From positions 49,444 to 113,443 of the forward strand of contig QPMI01000247.1 of assembly GCA_004431415.1 (NCBI GenBank): DNA of 64,000 nt. The letters run 5' to 3'. The first letter of the stretch is position 1. Each line of letters starts with the position of its first letter. Of the stretch, positions 11,678 to 21,853 are shown in pieces. The notes under the pieces are model-generated. The model searched no databases. It was not told the origin of the DNA and saw nothing but the letters and a program-made list of their open reading frames with translations. The position numbers and the translations under genes were made by a program. The stretch comes from Cyanophora paradoxa. Lineage: Eukaryota; Glaucocystophyceae; Cyanophorales; Cyanophoraceae.

Positions 11678-14600
11678 CTACCGCCCGGAGGCGTCGACGA
11701 CGTAGAAGATGGGGCTCGCGGCGGCGGCCTGCGCGACCTCCGCCGCCGTCGCCACGCGGTTGAAGTCGTTGTCCCACAGCTGCGCCCTCGTCAGCGCCGG
11801 GGCGGGCGGGGCGGGGCGGGCGGGGCGGGGCGGGGCGGGCGGGGCGGGGCGGGGCGGGGCGGGCGGGGCGGGCCTCGACGAGGTGGGCGCCGAAGTGGCG
11901 GGAGGCCTCTCGCAGGAGCGCCTCCACGTCGCCCCCGAAGCGGATGCCCGCGCCCGCCCCTCCCCGACTGCGGCAGCCGCCGCACGTTCAGCCGCAGCGC
12001 CCCAGCCCCCGCCTCCGGCCCCGCCGCCCCCGCCGCCCCGCCGCCCCCGCCGCCCCCGCCGGGCCGGCCGGCCCTGCCGGCCCTGCCGGCCCCGCCGGCC
12101 GCCCAGCCGCGGCCGCGGGCTGCCACGAGGGCAGATGGGAACCCGTGGCCCGGGAAGCGCCGGCTTGCGAGAGCCACGAGCGAGTTTGCTGCGCAAAGGT
12201 GGCGCCCGACCCGGCCGAGGCCGCTGCCGCCACCGCAGGCTGCCACGCGGTTTGCTGGCCATGGAAGCTCGTTGCCTGGGAAGGCATAGGGGCGGCCTGC
12301 GGGGGCCACGACGGGGTCGACATCTGCTGCACGAATCCATAGCCAGCGCCGCCGACGCTGTACGGGGCGGAGGGCGCCGCCCGCTGGGCGTGGGCCACGG
12401 CTTGCATGGGGTAGTTCGCATATGCATAGCCGAGGTTCGAAGCCCCGTACGGAGCTGCGCCGACGCCGGCGCCGCAGCTCGAAGCCTCCGCCCCGTAGAA
12501 GAAAGACGGGGCGCCGGCGCTTTGCGCTGAGTACGTCGGGGCAGCTCCCCCGGCGCCAAAGGGAGCGGAGTAGCTGCTGATTCCCGTGAAGGGCTGAACG
12601 AAGTCGAAGGGCTGCAAGGCGGGCGCCGAGCCGAGCGAGGCTGCGCCGTAGCCGTAGGACCCCGGCTGCATGCTTGGCCCGCACTGCAGCGGCGCGGCGC
12701 TGAGGCCCGGGGCTGGGACCGACCAGCTGCAGCTCACGTTCACGGTGCCCTGTGCTGGCGCCGCGTACTGCGCCTGCGCCGCGTGTTGCGGGGCCGCCGG
12801 AGCGTTCTGTGTGGCTGCGGCTGCGGCTGCGGCTGCTGATTTCGAAGCTTCCTGCACCGAAAGCCGCGGGGCCGGCGCTGCGGGGGCCGTGCACGTGGGG
12901 GCCGGCGCCGCCGGGGCCGTGGGGGCATGCTGCGCCGCGGAGGTCGCCAGAGCATTCCGCGCCGCCGGAGCGTGCCGCACGGGACCCGTCGGGGCCGCGG
13001 GGGCCGTCGAAGTTGGAGCTTCAGAGGTTCCCCCCGCCCATTCCTTCGCGGCTGGGTCGAGAATCCTGGAGGGCTCCTGCAGGGCCACAACCGTCGTCTC
13101 CACTTCCGGCGGCGCCTGGGACAAGTCGTGTTCTGCCGTGGCTGGGAGGGATGGCGCGGCTGGGAGAGGAGGGCCCCACTCGGGTGGCGCGATCTGTGTC
13201 GAGGCGGGGCGAGAGACCGGCGCCGCCGTGGTCGAAAGGCGAGCCTCGCCAGCCGCCGCCTCCTCCGTCCGGAGCTCGCTCCGCTCTGAATCCTCCTGCT
13301 TGCAGACCTCAGCGCCGGCGACAATTCTCGGAGGGAGATGACACGGGTAGCGCACCGGCTTGTCAGGAGCGGCCTTGGCAGGAGCAGCGGCTTGTTCATC
13401 GTGACGCCCTGCGACGATCTCGAGTCCGAAAGTTATGGTCCGCTTGAAGCAAGAAGAGGCCGGGCGTTCACACCGGCCCGTCGGGCGAGGCGCCGAGTCG
13501 CTTCCGGCGTGACGAGATGATGTCGAGGCCGCAACCAGCGAGGAAGCTCCGCAGGCGATGGCACGCCTCCGGGGTCCCCGGCGCAGGGTCGTGCACTCCG
13601 ACCCGCGGCGCCTCCCCGGGCCCGAAGAGGGCACGGTAGAAGGGCTGCTCCCGGTACTCTGCGTGCGGTGGGCGGTGAGGTGCGACCGATGCCGCGCCCC
13701 GCAGGATGCACGCAGGCACCTTCCAGCCGATAGCAGAGGCCGCGGCGGCTTGCCTCCTCGGGGCCACACACTGCCTCGGCTGTTCGATTGGCGGGTAGCG
13801 CAAAGGTGGGCGGCGGCCCGCGGGCGCACGGGCGATAAGGACGGCGTCGCGGACGCGGCGGGCTGTGAAGAGGCAAACGTCGGGGCGAAGACCGATGCAT
13901 AACTACGAAAGGATCGCCAAAATGAAGGCAGGCATGGACCGGAGCAGCGGGCGAGCGCACAGTCATGCCACCCCACTTGAACTTGACTTCTATTCTGGGC
14001 AAGCCGCCTCCCGCCTTAAGCTTGACTTGGGACACGACATTGGCGGGCAAATTGCCGCCCTTTAGATCTCTGAGCGGCATGTTCTCCAGTTCCTCGCTGT
14101 CGGGCTTGGCCTGTCAGAAATCAGTGTCCGGTTTTAAGCAAGGGGAGGCCGTGCCCACACACCAGCCCGTCAGGTGAGGTGCGCAGTCGCTTGCGGTCAG
14201 ACAAGCTGATCTCAAAGCCGCAGTTGACAAGGAAGCTCCGCAGGCGGTGACACGCCTCGCGACTCCCCGGCGCGGGGTCGTGCACTCCGACCCGCGGCGC
14301 CTCCCCGGGCCCGAAGAGGGCGCGGTAGAACGGCTGCTCCTGGTACTCTGCGCGCGGCCAGCGGTGAGGTGCGACCGATGCCGCGCCCCCGCGGCAGGCA
14401 CCTTCCAGCGGATTGCAGAGGCCGCGGCGGCTTGCTTTCTCAGGGCCAAAGACTGCCTCGCAGTTCGGATCAGTAGGTAGTGCAAAGACGGGCGGCGGGC
14501 GCACGGGCGATAAGGACGGCGTCGCGGACACAGCAGGCCGTGTAAAGGCGCACGCCGGGGCGCAGAGCGGCGGAGAACTGCGAGATATTCATGATCATGA

Positions 14601-16748
14601 TATCGATCAGGCAGTACTAGTTTGAAAGGCAGATAAAATCTGGTAGGCGATCGCACATTGGTTGCACCCCACATAAGCTGAACGCCAAATCTAAACTGTG
14701 ACGAGCCATCTCCGTCCTGCGAAACTCGGCAGTAGACGTTCGCAGGTAGTTCATCGCTCTCCTCTAGAAAAACGTTCTCCGGCACATCGCCATCGGGCTC
14801 GGGCCGCCGCGCCGGCCCCTCCGGCCGGCGGGCCCCGCTGGAGGGCCCGAAGCAGTCGCAGCGGGCGGCCAGCCACTCCACGAGCCGCGCGCGGGCGGCC
14901 GGCGTCCCCGGCTCCGGGTCGTGCACGCCGACCCGCGGCGGGCCCTCGCCCCCGAAGAGCTCCCGGTAGAAGGGCTCCCCCTCGTATTCTGTCGGATTGC
15001 TCAGAGGCGCCACTAATACTAAATGACGGGTATACGTAGGGGAAAGGCACCTTGGAGGGGCCGGGAGAGGCCGGGGCGGTCGGCGGCGGCGGGCCCGAAG
15101 AGGGCGAGGGCGACGCGGTCGCGTGCCTGCGCGAGGGCCGCCCCATCCTCCAGCCCCTCCCGCACGGGCACGCGGACCTGCGGGGCAAGGCGACAGGGTG
15201 AGCTGGGGGGAGAGCAGCCGGCCGCAGGCGGCGCCCAACGCGCCTCTACGCTGCCCCACAGGAAGCTGACATGATGAGCATCAGAGACCTCCTCATGTAC
15301 CGGAAGCTCGGCAGGGGAGGCCTCTTGGGGGCGCGGGAGGGGCGGGAGGGCGCCGAGGGAGCGGAGGAAGGCGCGGAGGCGGCGGCGGGCGGCGCGCGTG
15401 CCGGGCTCCTGGTCGCGCAGGCCGACGCCGGGTGCCGGGCCGGGGCCGAAGAGGGCCCGGTAGAACGGCTCCTCGGCGTACTCTGCAGCGGCACAGGAGA
15501 GGAGGCAGTGTTGCGGGGCAGCAGCAGGGCCATGCATCGCCAGCAGCGCCCGGTCCCGGCACTGCATGAAGACCTGTCGGGAAGGCCGCAGGTGTGCGCG
15601 TCATGCGGAGCGTGCAGCAGAGGAGGGGCGGGGGCGGGCCTGAGGGTCGGTGCCGTGGCCGAGGGCGGCGCGGAAGGGCGCGCCGCCCCACTCGAGGTCG
15701 AGGTGGTCGACGCCGTCGGGGGAGACCAGCCAGTGGGGGAGGGGCCCGCGCAGCCACGCTTCCGACCCCTCCCCGTCGCTCGTCTCCTTCAGCGCCTGCG
15801 GCGGGGCCCCCTGCAAATGCGGTCGGTATGAGGAAGCAACACAGAAAACAGGCGACGGGGCGCACAGCGCTGCGCTCGAGGGCGCCGACGCTGCGGAGGT
15901 ACTCCACGAGGCGGTCGCGGGTGGCGGGCATCCGCGGCTCGGGATCGTGCACCCCGACCTGCACACGGCCCCGGCCCGACCCGCGCTCAGCTCTGTGGCG
16001 CCTGGCCCAGTGGGCCTGCTGAGGAAGAAATTCTCGCCTTGGGCGGGTCCGCCGACTCGAACATCTCCTTGTAGAAGCGCTCCGATGCGAACTCTGCGGT
16101 GCGAAGCGTGAGGCGTATACGTATTCTGCAGCGTTGCGGGTGCCCGCGCGGGTTGCACCTTGGATCGGGTGGGAAAGCTGTGCAGCCGCCTCCGCAGGGC
16201 CGCACAAGCAGATGAGCAGGCGGTCCCGCTCCCGGCTCATGTTCTGCAGCGGGCCGGGCACATCAAGGATGCCTACAGGACGCGGGCTGGGCGCGGAAGT
16301 TGCAGGCCTCGACGGTGCAGTTGAAAGGTACGTAGATCTGCAACGAGTCGATTCGGGTAGAGGTGCACGAGGCTGGCGCGGAGGCGCACCATCAAGCCCC
16401 TCCACGCGCGGTTGAAAAAGTAGAGGCGCTTTTTACGATAAACCCAGGGGGGCAGGCGGCCCCCCTGCTCATCGACGTCCACGCATCTGGAGTTGCCCAT
16501 CTGGAACCCGCACGCGCCGGACGAGGCTCAGGTCACAAGACTCATGGTGTGCGGGGTGGGAGCACCGCTTTCGATTTGTGCAAGTTTCGGATCCGCGGCG
16601 CCCGATTCTTTCTACATGTGCCCGTCCTTGCCTTCTTCGTCTCAACATACTCCGGATTCTTCTCATCTTCCTCCTCTGCATCCTTTCTCTCATTTGAAGC
16701 AGGGACTCCGCCCGCGTCACATCCCGCCTCATCAGACTGTTCCGGCAC
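11678..16748 (-). CDS. Gene B: multi-repeat protein of unrecognised domain, with low-complexity and C-terminal domain
   Basis: I do not recognise this family. N to C: an acidic leader (near 16748-16640); a block LPPWVYRKKRLYFFNRAWRG (near 16460-16400); then at least five diverged copies of one unit of about 150-180 residues, at roughly 16.4-15.65, 15.62-15.26, 15.2-14.65, 14.6-14.05 and 13.98-13.45 kb. Unit hallmarks are a hydrophobic strand with RDxVLI or RDRLLI; a GPxxA...GLxxPLxGA segment; E(Y/F)xxEPFYRxLFG; then PRVGVHDPEPGTPxARxRL and a short helix; then LPANV and a strand pair ending in WGxTxVRSP. After the repeats comes a long Pro/Ala/Thr region, a Tyr/Gly/Ser/Ala/Gln-rich region with SYGYGA-type motifs, a Gly-Pro-Ala tract, and a C-terminal domain with GGDVEALLREASRHFGAHLV, QLWDNDFNRVATAAEVAQAA and SPIFYVVDASGR before the TAG at 11678-11680. 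One intron is GC-AG (15959-16037). Start chosen at ATG 16748; exon joins are partly uncertain. Confidence 0.65.
13450..16400 (-). repeat. Five tandem units of the unrecognised domain in gene B
   Basis: The clearest sub-motif, near 15475, 14975, 14345 and 13660 (reading leftwards), is E-Y-x-x-E/Q-P-F-Y-R-x-L-F-G; the first unit has the diverged form EFASERFYKEMFES near 16095. It is followed by P-R-V-G-V-H-D-P-x-P-G. Units 4 and 5 are nearly identical (EAPRVGVHDPAPGTPEACHR against EAPRVGVHDPAPGSREACHR), so they duplicated recently. Units 1-3 are much more diverged. Confidence 0.8.
15959..16037 (-). other. GC-AG intron in gene B
   Basis: Sense strand AAG/GCGAGA...GTGTGCAG/GTCGGG, 79 nt. It joins FESADPPK to VGVHDPEPRM. 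Other units of the same gene encode the matching PRVGVHDP without interruption, which fixes both boundaries. Confidence 0.85.
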
Positions 16749-17258
16749 TCTCGTGATCAGAGCGTTCGCGGAGAATTCGAAAGAGAGGAAGGGTCCGGGC
16801 CGGGGCGCACCTCGCTATCCGTTGCGTCCAGCTTTACCACTTCTGGTCGTGAATGCATCCAGTGGCCTTCTGCGGCTCAATGTCGAGTTACATAATCAAG
16901 CAAAGCCGGAAGCACTGCGGCACCGCGATCACCTTGGCCTCGCCTCGCTCGCTTCGCCGACCTCTCACCTTCGCAGCTCAACGTCTCGCAATCTGCTGCT
17001 TTGAGCTTATAATGAGACACGGACGCGCACGCAGCTGCAGCTGCATAAATATGATGCGATAGAAGACGTAAATATCTTGCACGGCAAGAGAACAACTTCG
17101 AGTGTGTGTACATGTCTTCCATGCATACCATTTGAATTTGCGTTTACTGCGGGCGAGCTCGAGGTAGATCTAGAAGCCACATGTGCAGGTGCGGCGGAGC
17201 CATGCCAGCACCACTGCGCCGCACCGCCACATGTCTCTTCTGCGACAGCGTCAAAGCT
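16749..17258. other. Spacer between genes A and B
   Basis: About 500 bases of moderate GC. It should hold the promoter of gene B and the 3' flank of gene A. Some short ORFs are present on both strands, but none shows family similarity or splice-supported extension. Confidence 0.4.
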
Positions 17259-19286
17259 TCAGACTGCGCAGCCGCGGGCCACGGAGGCGCTGAACATAAC
17301 CATGAATGATCGCAGGGGCCCCGCATTCGCACCTGACGAGGCTTGTCCCGCCTCCGCCTGCCCCTGTGCTGGCGAGGCCTGTACATGTTCATCCTCCTCC
17401 CACTCTTCCCCGTCATCCTGCCATGGCGATGGCCAGCGGGAAAGTTAGCGACGCTCAGATAACAGGTCAGATCGCAGGCGACAGGCGGCCAGCGGAGCTC
17501 ACGATCGGCGCACCGGTCCGTCAGGTGAGGCGTCGAGTCGTTTAGAGGCTGACGAGACGATCTCGACGCCGCAGTTGACAAGGAAGCTCCGCAGGCGGTG
17601 GCACGCCTCCGGGGTCCCCGGCGCGGGGTCGTGCACCCCAACCCGCGGCGCCTCCCCGGCTCCAAAGAGGGCACTGTAGAACGGCTGCTCCCGGTACTCT
17701 GCGCGCGGCCGGTGCTGAGGTGTGGCCGGTGCCGCGCCCCGCGGCAGGCACCTTCCAGCCGGTAGCAGAGGCCGCGGCGGCTTGCCTCCTCAGGGCCAAA
17801 GACTGGCCCGCAGGCCGATCAGCGGCCGCGGGTAGCGCAAAGACGGGCGGCTGGCGCACTGGCGATGAGGATGGCGTCCCGGACGCGGCGGGCCGTGAAA
17901 AGGCGCACGCCGGGGCGCAGTACGGCGGTGAACTGCGGGAACATCACGGAATATTAATAAAGCCGGGCGGGTGATTGCTCACGTTCGAAGAACTCCATCT
18001 GACTTGGACGCGGAAGCGGCGTCGGCCATCCTTTCTACCACGGTCAGCGGTGACGCTGGCGGGCAGGTCTACGCCCTCCGCCAGCACCACGTTCTCCGGT
18101 ACAGCGCCCTCGCCCTCGCGATCGGCCGGCTGCAGCCTCTTGATTGGCCCGTTCATGTCGGCGCGCCTCTCGAGGGCGCCGACGCTGCGGAGGTACTCCA
18201 CGAGGCGGTCGCGGGTGGCGGGCATCTGCGGCTCGGAATCGTGCACCCCGATCTGCACACGGCGCCGGCCCGACCCGCGCTCAGCTCTGTTGCGCCTGGC
18301 CCAGTGGGCCTGCCGAGGAAGAAATTCTCGCCTTGGGCGGGGCCGCCGACTCGAACATCTCCTTGTAGAAGCGCTCCGAGGCGTACTCTGTGATCCGGCT
18401 CAGAACGAGCAGGCCGGCGCCTGGGGCGGCGCTGCGGGTGCCTGCACAGGTTGCACCTTCGATCGGGCGGGTGAGTCGTGGAGTCGCCTCCGCAGGGCCG
18501 TACAAGCAGATGAGCAGGCGGTCCCGCTCCCGGCTCACGTTCTGCAGAAGGCCTCTCAATGTCCCTCGAAGCGCAGGTCTAGCGCGACGTACCTCGACAG
18601 CGCAATTCAGCGGGATATAGATCTGCAAGGCCGAGTCGGGCGTATGCAAACTTGCGCGGCGCGCACAAAGGGACGCACCCTAGAGCCCCGCCACCCGTGG
18701 TCGAAGTAATAGAAGCGCCCCGTGTGCCGAATGCAGGGGGGAAGCGTGTTCCCCAACTTGTCCACGCATGTTTTCCGGCTCCGCGAGGCTACCTGCTCAT
18801 GGGCGCCGCGTCAAGGTCGAGCACCAGCCACAGGGATCGCTGGCCAGGGCGCGCGGGGGCACCGTCGGCGTGTTGTGCGAGCAGCTCTGCGCCGGCACCT
18901 CCCCGCCCCCGAGCTCGAGCTCGACCTCGCCCCCCGTCACCTCCAACTCGGGGGACGCCGGCATCTGCAGCGCCGCTTCCTCCGCCTCGAGCTCCTCCGC
19001 CTCCGCCTCTGACCCCACGTTTGAATCGTCCTCCTCCGTCTCCTCCTCCTCGATCTTCACGCAGCCAGCAGCCGCCGCCGCGGCCATGTGCCTGCAGCTG
19101 TGCGCCTCTAGATCTTGCGCCTGCGTCTGTCGCCCGGTCAGAGCCCTTGGAGCGCTCGTGCAGAGAGAGTTGGAGTCAGGCGCGCATGCGCACCTCGTCA
19201 TCCGTGTCCTCCAGCTTGATCACATCGATGAGCACGCGGCCGCGGCCGCGGCCGCGGTCGACGTCGACATCGCCTTGCAAATGCAT
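17259..19286 (-). CDS. Gene A: shorter paralogue of gene B with two repeat units
   Basis: Paralogue of gene B. It starts at ATG 19286 (MHLQGDVDVDRG...) and has an N-terminal acidic tail with IKLEDTDDE and VKIEEEETEEDD, both of the psi-K-x-E plus acidic form used for SUMO attachment. A block RFYYFDHGWRG (near 18690) matches the Y-F-F/Y-F...WRG block of gene B. Unit 1 (about 18.65-17.95 kb): SALQIYIPLNCAVE, RERDRLLICLYGPAEA, EYASERFYKEMFES, IGVHDSEPQMPATRDRLVEY, then RFRVQVRWSSSNV. Unit 2 (about 17.95-17.53 kb): RPGVRLFTARRVRDAILI, EYREQPFYSALFG, EAPRVGVHDPAPGTPEACHR. Unit 2 is closest to the last unit of gene B. After a phase-0 intron the last exon encodes DDGEEWEEDEHVQASP and ends at TGA 17259-17261. 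It lacks the middle units and the low-complexity C-terminus of gene B. Function unknown; nuclear location is inferred only from the acidic SUMO-like motifs. Confidence 0.6.
18253..18331 (-). other. GC-AG intron in gene A
   Basis: Sense strand AAG/GCGAGA...GTGTGCAG/ATCGGG, 79 nt, at the same codon boundary and of the same length as the 15959-16037 intron of gene B. It joins FESAAPPK to IGVHDSEP. Confidence 0.85.
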
Positions 19287-19849
19287 GCGCAGGCGCGCAC
19301 GGCGCGGCCGACCACCTGCGACCGAAGTGTCAGATCTACGCTCGCATGGCGTGACGGGCGTGGCGGAGGCCCTCACTCACTTGCGTCTGAGGGATGCGCC
19401 CTAGCTATAGGCCTATTCGTCGGCCTAGACCTCGCCGTGGCCGCGCGGGGTTCGCTTTCGGCAAGCCGATGTATCTGCAGCTTCTGCGCTCGTCTCCGGC
19501 ATGCCGGCCGCGGTTCGTAGGCGTATTTGAAACTATGCTCGCCACCCGCCTGCTACGTGCACTTCTCGCGCAGAGCACTGGAATCTGGATTCGCGTACGT
19601 TGTAAGCGCTTGCCGTTGAGCGATGCTCGACGTCGCTAGCGCTGCGTGCGGGTTGTATAACACCTCTACCCTACCCTAGCTCGCCCCCCCCCCCTCCGGT
19701 TGGGATTCAAGCTAGGAGGCAGCGCCGCAGAACGGTCGTGCACGGTGCGGCGAGCACTTCAGCTCACGACATGCGACATGCAACGTAGATTGCATCGTAA
19801 ATTGCAGCACCGCAGATTGCAGATTGCCGAAGCTCACGTCAACACGGCA
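19287..19849. other. Spacer upstream of gene A and its inverted neighbour
   Basis: About 560 bases between divergent units. It contains a short C-run near 19685-19697 (on the plus strand). It presumably holds the promoter of gene A. No RNA gene or conserved ORF was seen. Confidence 0.35.
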
Positions 19850-20907
19850 GCTCGCGGCCCCGCCAACGCAGAACGCGGGGTCCTACGGCTACGGCGCAGC
19901 CCCGCTCGCCTCGGCGCCAACCTTTCCGCCCTTCGCTCAGCCCTATGCCTTCACGTGCAGCTACTCCGCAGCTACTCCGCTCCCTTTGCCGCCGGGGGCG
20001 CTGCCCCGATGTTTTCGGAATTCGGCGCAAGGCGCCGGCGCCCCGTCCTTCCTCTACGCGTACGGGGCGGAGGCTTCGAGCTGCGGCGCCGGCATCGGCA
20101 CAGCTCCGTACGGGGCTTCGACCCTCGGCTGCGCATATGCGAACTTCCCTATGCAGGCCACGGCCCACACCCAGCGGGCGGCGCCCTCCGCCCTGTACAA
20201 CGTCGGGGGCGCCGCCTTCATGATCACTGAGCAGACCTTTTCGTGGCCCTCGCAGGCCGCCGCTGGGCCTACCCAGGCAACGAGCTTCCAGCAAATCGCG
20301 TGGCAGCCTTCGGCAGCGGCAGCGGCGGCGGCGGCCGGGTCGGGCGCCACCTTCGCGCAGCAAACTCGCTCGTGGCTCTCGCAAGCCGGCGCTTCCCGGG
20401 CCACGGGTTCCAATCTGCCCTCGTGGCAGCCCGCGGCCGCGGCTGGGCGGCTGGCCGCGGCGATAGCGGCGGAGGCCGCGGGGCCGGCGGGGGCGGGGCG
20501 GCCGGAACGGCGGGGGCGGGGCGGCGGGGCGGGGGCGGCGGGGCCGGCGGGGCGGCGGGGCCGGCGGGGGCGGCGGGGCCGGCGGGGGGGGCGGGGGCGC
20601 TGCGGCTGAACGTGCGGCGGCTGCCGCAGTCGGGGGAGGGGCGGGCACGGGGCATCCGCTTCGGGGGCGATGTGGAGGCGCTCCTGCGAGAGGCCTCCCG
20701 CCACTAGTACTTCGGCGCCCACCTCGTCGATCGCGAGGCCCGCCCCGCCCCGCCCCGCCCCACCCGCCCCGCCCCGCCCCGGCGCTGACGGGGGCGCATG
20801 CGCAGCTGTGGGACAACGACTTCAACCGCGTGGCGACGGCGGCGGAGGTGGCGCAGGCGGCAGCCGCGAGCCCCATCTTCTACGTCGTCGACGCCTCCGG
20901 GCGGTAG
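19850..20907 (+). pseudogene. Inverted, broken copy of the C-terminal part of gene B
   Basis: Encodes the same order as the C-terminal third of gene B but on the opposite strand: AGSYGYGAAPLASAP, GAEASSCGAGIGTAPYGAS, ANFPMQATAHTQRAAPSA, GSGATFAQQTRSWLSQAGAS (shared exactly with gene B), a Gly-Pro-Ala tract, GIRFGGDVEALLREASRH, a C-rich intron, and QLWDNDFNRVATAAEVAQAA with SPIFYVVDASGR before TAG 20905-20907. After REASRH six extra bases, including TAG at 20705-20707, interrupt the frame where gene B reads on into FGAHLV. The repeat units themselves are absent. It may be a decayed duplicate or a short expressed gene; an alternative splice could bypass the stop. Confidence 0.7.
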
Positions 20908-21853
20908 CCGCGATCATAGCCCGACCGGATTGAACCCCAGACCAGAGGCCTTGTGTTGTCGTCTCGCGTTGCAGCGGACAAACTCGAAGCAATATAAATT
21001 ACAGCATCTCGCCGAGATCTAGATCTAGCTATATATATAGATCGCACTATCGTGAATTCGAACAATTTTAATATTAATATTGATTTAATAGACGTCATGA
21101 TAACGCGTACGCGTACGACGCATGACCACGCCATGACGGCTACATATGTACTACGTTACTCTACGTGCGCTTTACGCGGAGATCATCGCGATCGGATGGT
21201 ACCGGTGGCCAGACCCTCAGGGCCTCGCCGAGTCGGGCCTGAGATCTAGAGGCTGCAGCTGAGACGTCGACACGTACACGCTGCGGCATGCGCATGATAA
21301 GCCTTGATCATGAATTCGAAGCCCGGCGGCCTTGATCATGAAGTGTATTGCACAGTAACGATCTATATTCACAGCGTCACTGACTCACTGGGATTCATGA
21401 TCACTGCAATGATGACTCCGAAGGACGATGTCGCTGTTCATGAAAGAAACGAGTACTGATGTACGGTCTCTGTGCTGCATGCCGATATTGATTCGAGATT
21501 TGCGAGTACCCTAGCGTATTCTTAATCTAGCCTAATGCACTCAATAAAACAGTACTAATCTGCGATCTAGATCTTGATCTGAGACCAGAATCAAAACCAG
21601 GCACTGTCTAGCAATCACAGGAGCGGGGTGAGGAACTAATGCAACTGGGAGGCTCGTGAAATTAATACCTAAGAGAACTGGACATCGGCCGGCCGCGGGG
21701 CGTGCGGCGCGGCGGCCGACAAAACGTAAATGAAAGCAACATTGATCAGAAACGTGATAGCGGATAGCAGAGAGCAGAAGGCCATGCGAGGACCGAGGTG
21801 AAGCGGAGCCGGGGATGGCGGGGCCGGCGCGGGCGCGGGGCGCCCGAAGCGGG
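20908..21853. other. Lower-GC spacer rich in short palindromes
   Basis: About 950 bases with AT-rich stretches (20990-21090), TTGATCATGAA at 21304-21314 and again at 21332-21342, and a related TCATGATCA near 21395. It is the 3' flank of the gene B copy and of the RWP-RK gene. No coding signal was seen. Confidence 0.5.

Noticed and set aside
11988-13976. A 662-codon open frame on the minus strand, with a collagen-like Gly-Pro-Ala stretch
   Set aside because: Its upstream part crosses the repeat exons in the wrong frame; the true exons read VGVHDPAPG and related blocks. The Gly-Pro-Ala tract is short and compositionally driven, not a collagen domain.
12000-20700. Viral or transposon origin for the repeat-domain locus
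   Set aside because: No reverse transcriptase, integrase, transposase, capsid or terminal repeats were seen; the genes have the same intron style and codon bias as their neighbours.
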